From positions 1 through 64,000 of the forward strand of contig NZ_JAZHLI010000013.1 in the NCBI RefSeq assembly GCF_036549475.1: a stretch of 64,000 bases of DNA. Reading direction: 5' to 3'. Position 1 is the first letter of the stretch. Each line of letters begins with the position of its first letter. Under the pieces are notes generated by a model, which saw nothing but the letters and a program-made list of their open reading frames with translations, ran no database searches and had not been told where the DNA came from. The position numbers and the translations under genes are program-made. This document shows positions 43,809-52,488 of this stretch, piece by piece. Source of the DNA: Aurantimonas sp036549475 (lineage in GTDB: Bacteria > Pseudomonadota > Alphaproteobacteria > Rhizobiales > Rhizobiaceae).

Positions 43809-44477
43809 ATGGCACGGCGTGGTGGCCAGCGTTTCGAGATCACCCCGTCCATCCTGCTGAAGGCCTATGCCTGCGGCATCTTTCCCATGGCGGAAAAGGC
43901 GGACGATCCGGGCATCTTCTGGATCGATCCGACCGAACGCGGCATCCTGCCGCTCGACGGCTTCCACCTGCCGCGCAGCCTGCGCAAGACCATCCGCCGC
44001 GCGCCCTTCGAGATTCGCGTCGACACCGCCTTCCCGGCGGTCGTCGACGGCTGCGCCGAGGCGGCGCCGGGGCGCATGGAGACCTGGATCAACGGCCAGA
44101 TCCGGTCGCTGACCCTGGCGCTGTTTCAGGAAGGTTTCGCCCACTGCGTCGAGGCGTGGGAGGGCGAGGAGCTGGTCGGGGGCCTCTACGGCGTCTCGCT
44201 CGGGGCGGCGTTCTTCGGCGAGAGCATGTTCTCGCGGCGCACGGACGCCTCGAAGATCGCCCTCGCCTATCTGTGGGAACGGCTCAGCCGCGGCGGCTAT
44301 CGCCTGCTCGACACGCAGTTCCTGACCAGCCATCTGGAGCGATTCGGCGCGATCGAAATCGACCGGGAGACCTATCAGTCGCTGCTGGCCGATGCGGTGG
44401 CGCGGGACGCGACCTTCTATCCGGCCGGCGCCGGCACGTCCGAATCGGTCTTGCAGCTCTTCAGCCAGACGTCATAG
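43809..44477 (+). CDS. aat: leucyl/phenylalanyl-tRNA-protein transferase
   Basis: A 222-residue GNAT-fold aminoacyl transferase that adds Leu or Phe to N-terminal Lys or Arg of proteins, marking them for ClpS/ClpAP. Motifs FPMAEKADDPGIFWIDP, RGILPLDGFHLPRSL, VEAWEGEELVGGLYGVSLG and FFGESMFSRRTDASK are all conserved. The last 61 bases overlap the 3' end of the convergent DUF2155 gene. Confidence 0.96.
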   Translation: MARRGGQRFEITPSILLKAYACGIFPMAEKADDPGIFWIDPTERGILPLDGFHLPRSLRKTIRRAPFEIRVDTAFPAVVDGCAEAAPGRMETWINGQIRSLTLALFQEGFAHCVEAWEGEELVGGLYGVSLGAAFFGESMFSRRTDASKIALAYLWERLSRGGYRLLDTQFLTSHLERFGAIEIDRETYQSLLADAVARDATFYPAGAGTSESVLQLFSQTS

Positions 44478-44821
44478 ACCGGATGCTCCACGGCGTTCAG
44501 GCCGGGAGAAGCGGCGAACATCCAGCCGGAAAAGATCTGGCGGATATCGCGCTGAAGCGTGATCTCGTCGACCTTGACGAAGGCGTCTGTCCGGGCCGCT
44601 TCGCCCTCGGCGCTGGTGTAGCAGACCTTGGGCGTCACCTGCAGGGCGCCGAACTGGACCGTCTCGTCGATATAGACGTCGAAGGTCGTGATCCGCCCGG
44701 TGATCTTGTCGAGACCGGAAAACACCGCGACCGGGTTCGCGATGCGCTGCTGGGCCGCCGCCGGCGTCAGCGCCACGCCCGTGACGGCCAGCAGGATCGA
44801 CGCACATAGCCGACGGTTCAT
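44417..44821 (-). CDS. exported DUF2155 protein
   Basis: A 134-residue protein. A signal peptide spans about 1-24 (ends AAAQ). The rest contains VFSGLDKITGRITTFDV, FGALQVTPKVCYT and SGWMFAASPGLNAVEHPVYDVWL, the marks of DUF2155, a small alphaproteobacterial periplasmic family of unknown function. Its 3' end overlaps aat by 61 bp on the opposite strand. It lies downstream of the NDUFA12 gene on the same strand. Association of DUF2155 with aat and NDUFA12 is recurrent in this class. Confidence 0.89.
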   Translation of the reverse strand: MNRRLCASILLAVTGVALTPAAAQQRIANPVAVFSGLDKITGRITTFDVYIDETVQFGALQVTPKVCYTSAEGEAARTDAFVKVDEITLQRDIRQIFSGWMFAASPGLNAVEHPVYDVWLKSCKTDSDVPAPAG

Positions 44822-44984
44822 GGATGCGTCCTCAACGTTCCCGGCCCGTCGGGCCGGCATATACGCGCAGTGTGTGCCGTCAGAATGCGGCAAGGGCGGG
44901 GAGATCGGCCGCTTTCCAGGCGATTGATCCGGGCGGACATGGCGTCATCGCGGCAACCGGCCGACGTCGAAGCGTGCGCCGCGG

Positions 44985-45365
44985 TTACGGCGTCCAGGCG
45001 TCGTAATCGTCGGTGACGCGCGGGCGCTCGGACGGGCGCAGGAGCGAGCCCTGCGGCCGATAGGCCTTCGCCGTGCCGGTGTAGTTCGGCTGGTGCGGCT
45101 TCTGCCAGGCGCGCGGCGTGTACTGCTCGCCCGACGGCGGCGTGTCGACCCGGTGATGGATCCACCCGTGCCAGCCGCCGGCGATCATGGAGGCCTCGGC
45201 CGGGCCGTTGTAGATCACCCAGCGCTTGGAGCCGTCGGCGTTCTGATAATACTGATTGCCGGCCTCGTCCTCGCCGACCTTCTGGCCCTTGCGCCAAGTA
45301 TAGAATCTCGTGCCGATCGTCTGGCCTTGCCACCAGGTGAAGATCTGCAGCAGCCATTCCTTCAT
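44985..45365 (-). CDS. NADH:ubiquinone oxidoreductase subunit NDUFA12-like (17.2 kDa, B17.2)
   Basis: A 126-residue complex I accessory subunit present in alphaproteobacteria and mitochondria. The typical pattern is WWQGQTIGTRFYTWRKGQKVGEDEAGNQYY and RWVIYNGPAEAS followed by GWHGWIHH and a proline-rich tail (quoted parts occur in residues about 11-75). It binds the peripheral arm of complex I. The start ATG 45365 begins MKEWLLQIF. It stands apart from the nuo operon, as usual. The 106 bp to the GNAT stop hold nothing obvious. Confidence 0.93.
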   Translation of the reverse strand: MKEWLLQIFTWWQGQTIGTRFYTWRKGQKVGEDEAGNQYYQNADGSKRWVIYNGPAEASMIAGGWHGWIHHRVDTPPSGEQYTPRAWQKPHQPNYTGTAKAYRPQGSLLRPSERPRVTDDYDAWTP

Positions 45366-45471
45366 GGGAATTCCAGTCCGTGTCGATGCGGGGACGTTAT
45401 GCTGCCGCGGCCGCAAAATGTCCACCTCGGTATGGCGTCGGTGCCTTGCACCCGGCAGCACCCTGCCCGGC

Positions 45472-45978
45472 TCACGCTCCGGCGAGCGGCTTCTCGTAGA
45501 CGGCGGCCGGGATGCCCGAATCGGCAGACCCGCAATTGGCCGTCGATCCGGTCTTGGCGAAGCCGTGGGCGCGGTAGAACGCCACCGCCACGTCGTTCGC
45601 CTCTTCCACTTCGAGCCGCATGATGCGCGCCGTCGGGAAGCAGCCGGCGATCTCGGCGAGAAGGTCGCGGCCGATGCCCTGGCGCTGGCAGTCCGGCCGG
45701 ACATAGAGCTGGTGCAGGACGACCAGCTTGCCGTCGCCGGCGGTCGAGGCGGCATAGGCCATGCCGCCGATCCGGGTCCCGTCGTCGGCGACGAGGAACT
45801 CCGAGTTCAGCCGCGCAATTCGCGGACGCAACGCCTCCACCGAATGCCAGGAGCGGGTGATCTCGCTCACCCGCCCGGCCCCGTAGATGCCGTCATAGGT
45901 GTCGTGCCAGGTCTCGCCGAGCAGACCGCTGATCGCCTCCAGATCCTGCACGCCGGCGGTGCGAACGAAGAAGATCAT
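45472..45978 (-). CDS. GNAT family N-acetyltransferase
   Basis: A 168-residue acetyltransferase with beta-4/alpha-3 acetyl-CoA motif LYVRPDCQRQGIGRDLL (Q/R-x-x-G-x-G/A) and C-terminal AVAFYRAHGF. Substrate unknown. Its start overlaps the gatB stop by four bases (ATGA), so it is translated with gatB. Confidence 0.9.
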   Translation of the reverse strand: MIFFVRTAGVQDLEAISGLLGETWHDTYDGIYGAGRVSEITRSWHSVEALRPRIARLNSEFLVADDGTRIGGMAYAASTAGDGKLVVLHQLYVRPDCQRQGIGRDLLAEIAGCFPTARIMRLEVEEANDVAVAFYRAHGFAKTGSTANCGSADSGIPAAVYEKPLAGA

Positions 45979-47474
45979 TCCAGGCCGAGCTTCTGCTTCA
46001 CCAGCGCGTTGACCGCCTGCGGGTTGGCCTTGCCGCCCGTCGCCTTCATCACCTGGCCGACGAACCAGCCGGCCATGGTCGGCTTGGCGCGCGCCTGCTC
46101 CACCTTGTCGGGATTGGCGGCGATCACCTCGTCGACCGCCGTCTCGATGGCGCCCGTGTCGGTGACCTGCTTCATGCCCCGTTCGTCGACGATCGTCTCC
46201 GGATCGCCGCCCTCGTTCCAGACGATCTCGAACAGGTCCTTGGCGATCTTGCCGGAGATCGTCTCGGCACGGATCATGTCGAGAATCGCCCCGAGCTGTT
46301 CGGCCGACACCGGCGTTTCGCCGATGTCCTTGCCGGCCTTGTTCAGCGCACCGAGAAGGTCGTTGATCACCCAGTTGGCGGCCTGCTTGGCGTCGCGCCC
46401 CCTGGCGACGTCCTCGTAATAGTCGGCGATCGCCTTCTCGGAGACGAGGATCGATGCGTCATAGGGCGACAGGCCGGCGTCCCGGATCAGCCGGTTCTTC
46501 TTGTCGTCCGGCAGTTCCGGCAGGCCTTCCAGCAGCGCGTCGATATAGGCCTGATCGAATTCCAGCGGCAGCAGGTCCGGATCGGGGAAGTAGCGATAAT
46601 CGTGCGCCTCCTCCTTGGAACGCATCGCCCGGGTCTCGCCCTTGGCCGGGTCGTAGAGCCGGGTCTCCTGGTCGATTGTGCCGCCGTCCTCGATGATCGC
46701 GACCTGACGGCGGGCCTCGGACTCGATCGCCTGTCCGACAAAGCGGATCGAGTTGACGTTCTTGATCTCGCAGCGCGTGCCGAAGGCGCCGCCGGGACGC
46801 CGCACGGAAACGTTCACGTCGGCCCGCATGGAGCCTTCGTCCATGTTGCCGTCGCAGGTGCCGAGATAGCGCAGGATCGTCCGCAGCTTGGTCAGATAGG
46901 CCTTGGCCTCGTCGGCCGACCGCATGTCGGGCTTGGAGACGATCTCCATCAGCGCGACGCCGGAGCGGTTGAGGTCGACATAGGACATCGTCGGATGCTG
47001 GTCGTGCATCGACTTGCCGGCGTCCTGTTCGAGATGCAGACGCTCGACGCCGATCTCGATTTCCTCGAAGGCGCCTTTCGAATCGGGACCGACCGAGACC
47101 GAGACGATGCCCTCGCCGACGATCGGGTCCTTGAACTGCGAGATCTGGTAGCCCTGCGGCAGGTCCGGATAGAAATAGTTCTTCCGGTCGAAGACCGAGC
47201 GATGCTTGATCTCGGCCTTGAGGCCGAGGCCGGTCCGCACCGCCTGGCGCACGCATTCTTCGTTGATCACCGGCAGCATGCCGGGCATCGCCGCGTCGAC
47301 GAGACTGACATGGTCGTTCGGCGGACCACCGAAATCGGTCGAGGCGCCGGAGAAAAGCTTGGCTTCGGAGGTAACCTGGGCATGGACCTCCATGCCGATC
47401 ACGATCTCCCAGTCGCCGGTGGCGCCGGAGATGAAGTTCTTCGGATCGGGCGTTCGGGTGTCGACGAGGGTCAT
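45975..47474 (-). CDS. gatB: aspartyl/glutamyl-tRNA amidotransferase subunit B
   Basis: A 499-residue kinase-like subunit of GatCAB, which converts misacylated Glu-tRNA-Gln (and Asp-tRNA-Asn) to the correct amide. Motifs are EIVIGMEVHAQV, DRKNYFYPDLPQGYQISQ, and the C-terminal YqeY-like tail. ATG 47474 (MTLVDTRTPD) was chosen over TTG 47507, which adds 11 residues. It is downstream of gatA and a 77-residue gene. Confidence 0.95.
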   Translation of the reverse strand: MTLVDTRTPDPKNFISGATGDWEIVIGMEVHAQVTSEAKLFSGASTDFGGPPNDHVSLVDAAMPGMLPVINEECVRQAVRTGLGLKAEIKHRSVFDRKNYFYPDLPQGYQISQFKDPIVGEGIVSVSVGPDSKGAFEEIEIGVERLHLEQDAGKSMHDQHPTMSYVDLNRSGVALMEIVSKPDMRSADEAKAYLTKLRTILRYLGTCDGNMDEGSMRADVNVSVRRPGGAFGTRCEIKNVNSIRFVGQAIESEARRQVAIIEDGGTIDQETRLYDPAKGETRAMRSKEEAHDYRYFPDPDLLPLEFDQAYIDALLEGLPELPDDKKNRLIRDAGLSPYDASILVSEKAIADYYEDVARGRDAKQAANWVINDLLGALNKAGKDIGETPVSAEQLGAILDMIRAETISGKIAKDLFEIVWNEGGDPETIVDERGMKQVTDTGAIETAVDEVIAANPDKVEQARAKPTMAGWFVGQVMKATGGKANPQAVNALVKQKLGLE

Positions 47475-47573
47475 GGGCGTGTCCAGAAACTTCAAATGTG
47501 CTGCCAAAACGGCTGGTTCAATGCACGGAGCGGGTCGATGGCGGCCCGGCGTCCATCGGACGAAGATGGTCCA

Positions 47574-47807
47574 TCAGCGGCCAAGCGCGGCGATGATTTC
47601 GTCGCGCTCGACGTCGAGGCTGTCGGACGCCGGTGGCCGGCCGGCCCGGCGATACCAGTAGCCGGCATTGTCCAGATCGCCTTCGATCCGGTGGAGATGG
47701 GCATGGATCCAGGCAGCATCGGCGGATGCATCATCCTGGACGACCGCATGGGCGCCATGCCAGTCGCCGGCGGCCAGACGGTCGAGCGCGCTGCGAAGAT
47801 CGGCCAT
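47574..47807 (-). CDS. small conserved protein between gatA and gatB
   Basis: A 77-residue helical protein beginning MADLRSALDRLAAGDWHGAH. The segment HLHRIEGDLDNAGYWYRRAGR is distinctive and recurs, as I recall, in small proteins of alphaproteobacteria; its pairwise helices resemble a single TPR unit. No function is known. It starts 4 bp after the gatA stop, with GGTAGG as ribosome site, so it probably belongs to the gat operon. Confidence 0.72.
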   Translation of the reverse strand: MADLRSALDRLAAGDWHGAHAVVQDDASADAAWIHAHLHRIEGDLDNAGYWYRRAGRPPASDSLDVERDEIIAALGR

Positions 47808-47811
47808 CAGC

Positions 47812-49293
47812 CTACCACCATTTCGCTGGTTCGAACCGGCCGGCAGACTGCTCGATGGCGTTGCCGAGCGCAAACAGCGTCTCTTCCTCGAAGGGACGGC
47901 CGATGAGCTGCAGGCCGAGGGGAAGCCCCTCGCCCGTCAGACCTGCCGGCACGGCGAGGCCCGGCAGTCCGGCCATGTTCACCGTGACCGTGAAGATGTC
48001 GTTGAGGTACATCTTCACCGGATCGGAGGCCATCTCCTGGTCGGCGATGCCGAAGGCCGCAGAGGGCGTCGCCGGCGTCAGCAGCGCGTCGATGCCGTCG
48101 GCATAGACCGTCTCGAAGTCCCGCTTGATCAGGGTGCGGACCTTCTGGGCGCGCAGGTAATAGGCGTCGTAATAGCCGGCCGACAGCACATAGGTGCCGA
48201 TCATGATGCGCCGCTTGACCTCGCGCCCGAAGCCGGCGGCGCGGGTGTTCTCGTACATCTCGGCGACGTCCTTGCCCGGCACCCGCAGGCCGTAGCGCAC
48301 GCCGTCATAGCGGGCGAGATTCGACGAGGCCTCGGCCGGGGCGACGATGTAATAAGCCGGCAGTGCGTATTTGGTATGCGGCAGGGAGACGTCGACGATC
48401 TCCGCACCGGCGTCGCGCAGCCAGGCGATGCCCTGCTGCCAGAGCGCCTCGATCTCCTCCGGCATGTTGTCGACGCGGTATTCCTTGGGAATGCCGATGC
48501 GCAGGCCCTTGACCGAGCGGCCGACCGCCGCCTCGTAGTCCGGCACCGGCAGGTCCACGGATGTGGTGTCCTTGGGGTCGACCGAGGCCATGGATTTCAA
48601 CAGGATCGCCGCGTCGCGGACGTCGCGGGCGATGGGCCCCGCCTGGTCGAGCGACGAGGCGAACGCCACCGTGCCCCAGCGCGAGCAGCGGCCGTAGGTC
48701 GGCTTGATGCCGACCGTGCCGGTAAAGGCGGCGGGCTGGCGGATCGAGCCACCGGTATCGGTGGCCGTCGCGCCGGCGCACAGATGCGCCGACACCGCAG
48801 CCGCCGAGCCGCCTGACGAGCCGCCGGGCACCAGATCGACATTGGAACCCTTGCGACGCCAGGGGTTCTTCACCGGCCCGTAATAGGACGTCTCGTTGGA
48901 CGAGCCCATGGCGAACTCGTCCATGTTGAGCTTGCCCAGCATCACCGCGCCATCAGCCCACAGGTTTGCGGTCACCGTCGATTCGTAGCGCGGCGCGAAG
49001 CCGTCGAGGATGTGCGAGGCAGCCTGGGTGTGGACGCCTTCGGTGGCGAAGAGATCCTTGATGCCCAGCGGGATGCCTTCGAGCGCCCCGGCCTCGCCCT
49101 TCGCCAGCCGCTCGTCGGACGCCCTGGCCATGGCGAGCGCCTTGTCGGGCGTCACCGCCACATAGGCGTTGAGCTGCGGATTGGCGGCCGCGATCGCGGC
49201 ATTGTAGGCCTGCGTCAGCTCCGTGGCGGAGATCTCCTTCGCCGCGAGCTTGTCCCGCGCTTCGGCGATGGTGAAAGACGTCAACTCGGTCAT
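47812..49293 (-). CDS. gatA: aspartyl/glutamyl-tRNA amidotransferase subunit A
   Basis: A 493-residue amidase that frees ammonia from glutamine for the transamidation. The Ser-cisSer-Lys triad is visible: Lys in PLGIKDLF, Ser in GGSSGGSAAAV and Ser in TDTGGSIRQPA. ATG 49293 overlaps the stop of the upstream GNAT gene. It is the third gene of the cluster gatC-GNAT-gatA. Confidence 0.97.
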   Translation of the reverse strand: MTELTSFTIAEARDKLAAKEISATELTQAYNAAIAAANPQLNAYVAVTPDKALAMARASDERLAKGEAGALEGIPLGIKDLFATEGVHTQAASHILDGFAPRYESTVTANLWADGAVMLGKLNMDEFAMGSSNETSYYGPVKNPWRRKGSNVDLVPGGSSGGSAAAVSAHLCAGATATDTGGSIRQPAAFTGTVGIKPTYGRCSRWGTVAFASSLDQAGPIARDVRDAAILLKSMASVDPKDTTSVDLPVPDYEAAVGRSVKGLRIGIPKEYRVDNMPEEIEALWQQGIAWLRDAGAEIVDVSLPHTKYALPAYYIVAPAEASSNLARYDGVRYGLRVPGKDVAEMYENTRAAGFGREVKRRIMIGTYVLSAGYYDAYYLRAQKVRTLIKRDFETVYADGIDALLTPATPSAAFGIADQEMASDPVKMYLNDIFTVTVNMAGLPGLAVPAGLTGEGLPLGLQLIGRPFEEETLFALGNAIEQSAGRFEPAKWW

Positions 49294-49760
49294 CGGGACA
49301 GCTTCTTTTCGTAAAAGCGGTTGTAATCGGAATCGGCGTAGTCGAGCACGGCTTCGCAACGGGTGAAGCCGGATCGTTCGTAGAGGGCCCAGGCCGGCTC
49401 GAAGCCGGCGGTGGCGCCGGTCTCCAGGACCAGCCGTGCCAGACCCAGACGGCGGGCTTCGGCCTCGATGGATAGCAGGATCAGCCATCCCAGACCGGTC
49501 CCGCGCATCTCGGCCACGACGTACATGCGCTTCACCTCACCGGTCGTCGGGCCGTGGATCTTCAATGCCCCCATCCCGACTGCGACCGCCTCGGCATTGC
49601 GCACCACGAAAACCGTGGAATCCTCTCCCGCCATCTGTTCGGCGGTGAGCTGGTACTGGAACTGCGGTGGCGACAACGGCCGGAGGTAGTCGTTCAACTG
49701 GGCGACCAAGCCTCGCAACTCGTCATGCAGCGGTGATTCTGCCGCAATCGTCACCGTCAT
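49290..49760 (-). CDS. GNAT family N-acetyltransferase between gatC and gatA
   Basis: A 156-residue acetyltransferase. The acetyl-CoA loop reads MYVVAEMRGTGLGWLIL and the last helices include WALYERSGFTRCEAV. The region upstream (QYQLTAEQMAG, DSTVFVVRN) matches small-molecule GNATs. Its last codon overlaps the gatA start, and it begins 7 bp after the gatC stop, so it is firmly within the operon. Substrate unknown. Confidence 0.9.
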   Translation of the reverse strand: MTVTIAAESPLHDELRGLVAQLNDYLRPLSPPQFQYQLTAEQMAGEDSTVFVVRNAEAVAVGMGALKIHGPTTGEVKRMYVVAEMRGTGLGWLILLSIEAEARRLGLARLVLETGATAGFEPAWALYERSGFTRCEAVLDYADSDYNRFYEKKLSR

Positions 49761-49767
49761 GGCGCGA

Positions 49768-50055
49768 CTATTCCACGACCTTGGGCACGACGAAGAAATG
49801 ATCCTCGCTCGCAGGTGCGTTGGCAACGATGTCGTCGGCCTTGGCACCGTCGGTGACCACGTCGGTCCGCTTCTTCATCGCCATCGGGATGACCGAGGTC
49901 ATCGGTTCGACACCCTCGACATCGACTTCCCCGAGCTGTTCGACGAAGCCGAGAATGGCGTTGAGCTCGCCTTCCATGGCCGCGACCTCGTCATCGGTGA
50001 CGGCGATCCGGGACAGCCGGGCGACGCGGCGGACGGTTGAAGCATCGACGGACAT
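49768..50055 (-). CDS. gatC: aspartyl/glutamyl-tRNA amidotransferase subunit C
   Basis: A 95-residue subunit that stabilises GatA with GatB. The N-terminal VRRVARLSRIAVTDDE and the region EGELNAILGFVEQLGEVDVEGVEP are typical. The C-terminal half is a strand-poor stretch ending HFFVVPKVVE. It is the first gene of the gat cluster on the minus strand, 145 bp from the UPF0173 gene. Confidence 0.94.
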   Translation of the reverse strand: MSVDASTVRRVARLSRIAVTDDEVAAMEGELNAILGFVEQLGEVDVEGVEPMTSVIPMAMKKRTDVVTDGAKADDIVANAPASEDHFFVVPKVVE

Positions 50056-50199
50056 TGCGGCCCTGTTGGTTCAAGAAGAATTGCCGGAGCTATAGCGGCG
50101 CGTCCGGCACGAGGCAACGCCGCATGCGACAGCCGGCAGGACGACGGCGTCGCCCGACCGGCTTCATTCATATGTGGCAGCGCAGTGATCGTCCCGGGA

Positions 50200-50901
50200 T
50201 CAGACCTCGAAGGCCTCGCCGATGGCTGGCAGGCGGATCTTGTCGGCCTCGCCCTCCATCGCGGCCGTGAACTTGTCGGGATTGGGATCGAGGATCGGCA
50301 TCGTGCCCCAATGGATCGGAATGACGGTGTCGAACTTGAAATAGCGGCGGCAGGCGAGCGCGGCGACGGCGGCGCCCATGGTGAAGCGGTCGCCGATGGG
50401 TACCATGGCAATCCTGGGTGCGTGCAGTTCCTCGATCAGCGCCATGTCACCGAAAATGTCGGTGTCGCCCATGTGATAGACGGTCGGGCCGTCGCGGAAA
50501 TGGAAGACCAGGCCATTCGGCATGCCGAGATAGGTCACCGACCCGTCGTCCAGAATGTCGCCGGAGGAGTGGAACGCCTGGGTGAAGGTGACGGTGAAAT
50601 CGTCGAAGCTGATCGTGCCGCCGGTATTGCCCGGCTCGCCGTTCTCGACGCCCTTGCCGCCGAGCCAGGACAGAAGATCGAAATTGCCGATCACCTTGCA
50701 GCCGGTCCGCTTGGCGATGTCGACGGTGTCGCCGACATGATCGCCGTGGCCGTGGGTCAGGGCGATATGGGTCACCCCTTCGGTGGCACCGGCGACATCG
50801 CCCTTGAAGTGGGGGTTCCCCGTCAGGAAAGGGTCGATCAGGATGACCGACGAGCCGGTGTCGATCCGAAATGCGGAATGGCCGAAATAGGTGATCTTCA
50901 T
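50200..50901 (-). CDS. UPF0173-family metal-dependent hydrolase (MBL fold)
   Basis: A 233-residue metallohydrolase. The first strand MKITYFGHSAFRI is followed by the metal motif LTHGHGDHVGDT, AFHSSG, the ligand YHMGDTDIFGD and the C-terminal HWGTMP. UPF0173 (YtkL-like) proteins are widespread and of unknown substrate. It is divergent from ruvX (105 bp between starts), with a short purine-rich leader (AAGGAGCC). Confidence 0.93.
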   Translation of the reverse strand: MKITYFGHSAFRIDTGSSVILIDPFLTGNPHFKGDVAGATEGVTHIALTHGHGDHVGDTVDIAKRTGCKVIGNFDLLSWLGGKGVENGEPGNTGGTISFDDFTVTFTQAFHSSGDILDDGSVTYLGMPNGLVFHFRDGPTVYHMGDTDIFGDMALIEELHAPRIAMVPIGDRFTMGAAVAALACRRYFKFDTVIPIHWGTMPILDPNPDKFTAAMEGEADKIRLPAIGEAFEV

Positions 50902-51006
50902 GGAAAGGCTCCTTGCCGTCTGATCGTCGGGCTGGACTTCGTTGCAAATGGTCCGCCATTGGGCGTGCTAACTGCACCGCCCCGCCCCACGGTCAAGGAG
51001 AGCGCG

Positions 51007-51477
51007 ATGCCCATCGTATCGCTGGATGATTTCGCCGCAGGCGTGCCGCACGGCACGACCATCGCCGGCCTTGACCTCGGCACCAAGACCATCGGTCTGG
51101 CGGTCTCCGATCTCGGCCAGCGCTTTGCCACGCCCCGAAAGGTCCTGCGGCGCACCAAGTTCACCGCGGACGCCAACGCGCTGGTGGCGGCGCTCAACGA
51201 CGACCGGATCGCCGGCATCGTCATCGGCCTGCCCCTGAACATGGACGGATCGGAAGGACCGCGCGCCCAGGCGACGCGGGCGTTCCTGCGCAATTTCGGC
51301 CGCTTCGACGACCGGCCGGTGCTCCTGTGGGACGAACGGCTGTCGACGGTGGCTGCCGAGCGTGGGCTGCTCGAGGCCGACGTATCGCGGCGAAAGCGGG
51401 CGGAACGGATCGATTCGGCCGCCGCGTCCTTCATCCTTCAGGGGGCGCTGGACCGGCTCTCGTCGCTGCGCTCATAG
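51007..51477 (+). CDS. ruvX: Holliday junction resolvase-like protein (RuvX/YqgF)
   Basis: A 156-residue RNase H-fold protein. The first strand carries Asp23 in IAGLDLGTKTIGLAVSD, and later acidic residues are in VIGLPLNMDGSEG, LLWDERLSTV and the end ERIDSAAASFIL. YqgF/RuvX is involved in 16S rRNA 5' maturation and possibly junction processing. ATG 51007 follows AGGAGA. The 3' end overlaps the convergent DUF6105 gene by 40 bp. Confidence 0.93.
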   Translation: MPIVSLDDFAAGVPHGTTIAGLDLGTKTIGLAVSDLGQRFATPRKVLRRTKFTADANALVAALNDDRIAGIVIGLPLNMDGSEGPRAQATRAFLRNFGRFDDRPVLLWDERLSTVAAERGLLEADVSRRKRAERIDSAAASFILQGALDRLSSLRS

Positions 51478-51776
51478 GCCAGGCCGTCGGCCAGAGCGAG
51501 GCGGGCCTCGCGGCGCGCCTGCCACCAGGCGGCAATCTTGCGACGGCGCCGGAAAGCGACGATCGCGCCGAGGATGAGGCTGTCCACGGCCAGCGCCCGC
51601 GCCACCATGGCGGGGATCAACGCAGGCTCGATGCCCAGGATCGTGCCGTAGACCATGAAGACCCGGTCATGGGTTTCGCGCGAGAACAGCGGTCCACCGA
51701 GATCGTTCAGCGACAGGAAATACCAGCCCCAGAAAACGATCAGCGGCCCGATCCAGAGCACCAGCAGCGTGCGCAT
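51438..51776 (-). CDS. DUF6105 family membrane protein
   Basis: A 112-residue protein with two likely membrane segments (about 3-25, LLVLWIGPLIVFWGWYFLSL, and about 47-78) and a basic C-terminus (RRRRKIAAWW). I recall this start and the HD-x-V-F-x-x-Y region from a small hypothetical family of Hyphomicrobiales (DUF6105). Function unknown. It overlaps the stop of the upstream membrane gene by one base, so both are co-translated. The last 40 bp are antisense to ruvX. Confidence 0.8.
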   Translation of the reverse strand: MRTLLVLWIGPLIVFWGWYFLSLNDLGGPLFSRETHDRVFMVYGTILGIEPALIPAMVARALAVDSLILGAIVAFRRRRKIAAWWQARREARLALADGLAYERSDESRSSAP

Positions 51777-52333
51777 CAGCGGGTCTCGCCTTTGTCGGTA
51801 AACGGGGTGCGGTGCCGCCGCATGATCGCTTCGCGCTCAGCCATGTGAATGGAACGCAGGACCGATTCGAAGGCGGCATCGTCGGCCGCGTTGTCGACCT
51901 CGACGAGGCGGTCGAACAGCAGCGCGCCGAAGGTCAGCGCCAGGGAGACGAGGAAGCCCGGTCCCTCCCCGAACAGCGTTGCCAAGGGCGAACCGGCTAT
52001 GGCTGCGGCTGCATAGAAGGCAAAGAGGGCGACGAGCACGGCCGCGGCGAGCGGCTCGGCACGGCGAATGGCGAGGAAGGACGGCGATGCCAGACCGCTG
52101 ATGGCCATGACCAGTCCGGTGGCCAGTGCTGCGAACAGGGCGGCGAAGACCAGCGTCGCCTGCCCGGGCAGGAAGAATTCCGGCGCGAGTGCCAGTTCCT
52201 GCAGGAGGCCATGGACGGCAGGACTGGCTGCCAGGGGGTCGAGCCAGCCCGAATGCGCCAGGAGACGCAGGCTGCACAGGCCCGCAAATCCCGTCCAGGC
52301 GCTGAGTGCCAGGGTCGTCGCCATCCTGCGCAT
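51776..52333 (-). CDS. hypothetical multi-pass membrane protein
   Basis: A 185-residue protein with an N-terminal hydrophobic helix (about 5-27), three further membrane helices (about 55-75, 92-115 and 122-140) and a cytosolic tail carrying FESVLRSIHMAEREAIMRR. The family is not recognised. It is the first of a two-gene unit with the DUF6105 gene. The 155-bp upstream region contains GTTAAC-like elements (52413-52424) on an AT-richer patch, a plausible promoter site. Confidence 0.72.
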   Translation of the reverse strand: MRRMATTLALSAWTGFAGLCSLRLLAHSGWLDPLAASPAVHGLLQELALAPEFFLPGQATLVFAALFAALATGLVMAISGLASPSFLAIRRAEPLAAAVLVALFAFYAAAAIAGSPLATLFGEGPGFLVSLALTFGALLFDRLVEVDNAADDAAFESVLRSIHMAEREAIMRRHRTPFTDKGETR

Positions 52334-52488
52334 GAAACCTCCTCGTCACGGTTACCGATCCGTTAACGGCGACCCTGTCGTCGCGAGGCCTCCGCCGCAA
52401 TCGAAACCGCTTGTTAACCTTAACGCGTCCCCTCCTCGGTCTTCCTGTCCAGAAACGCCGTCAGACAGCTTCGGTTGCCGCCGGCCGC

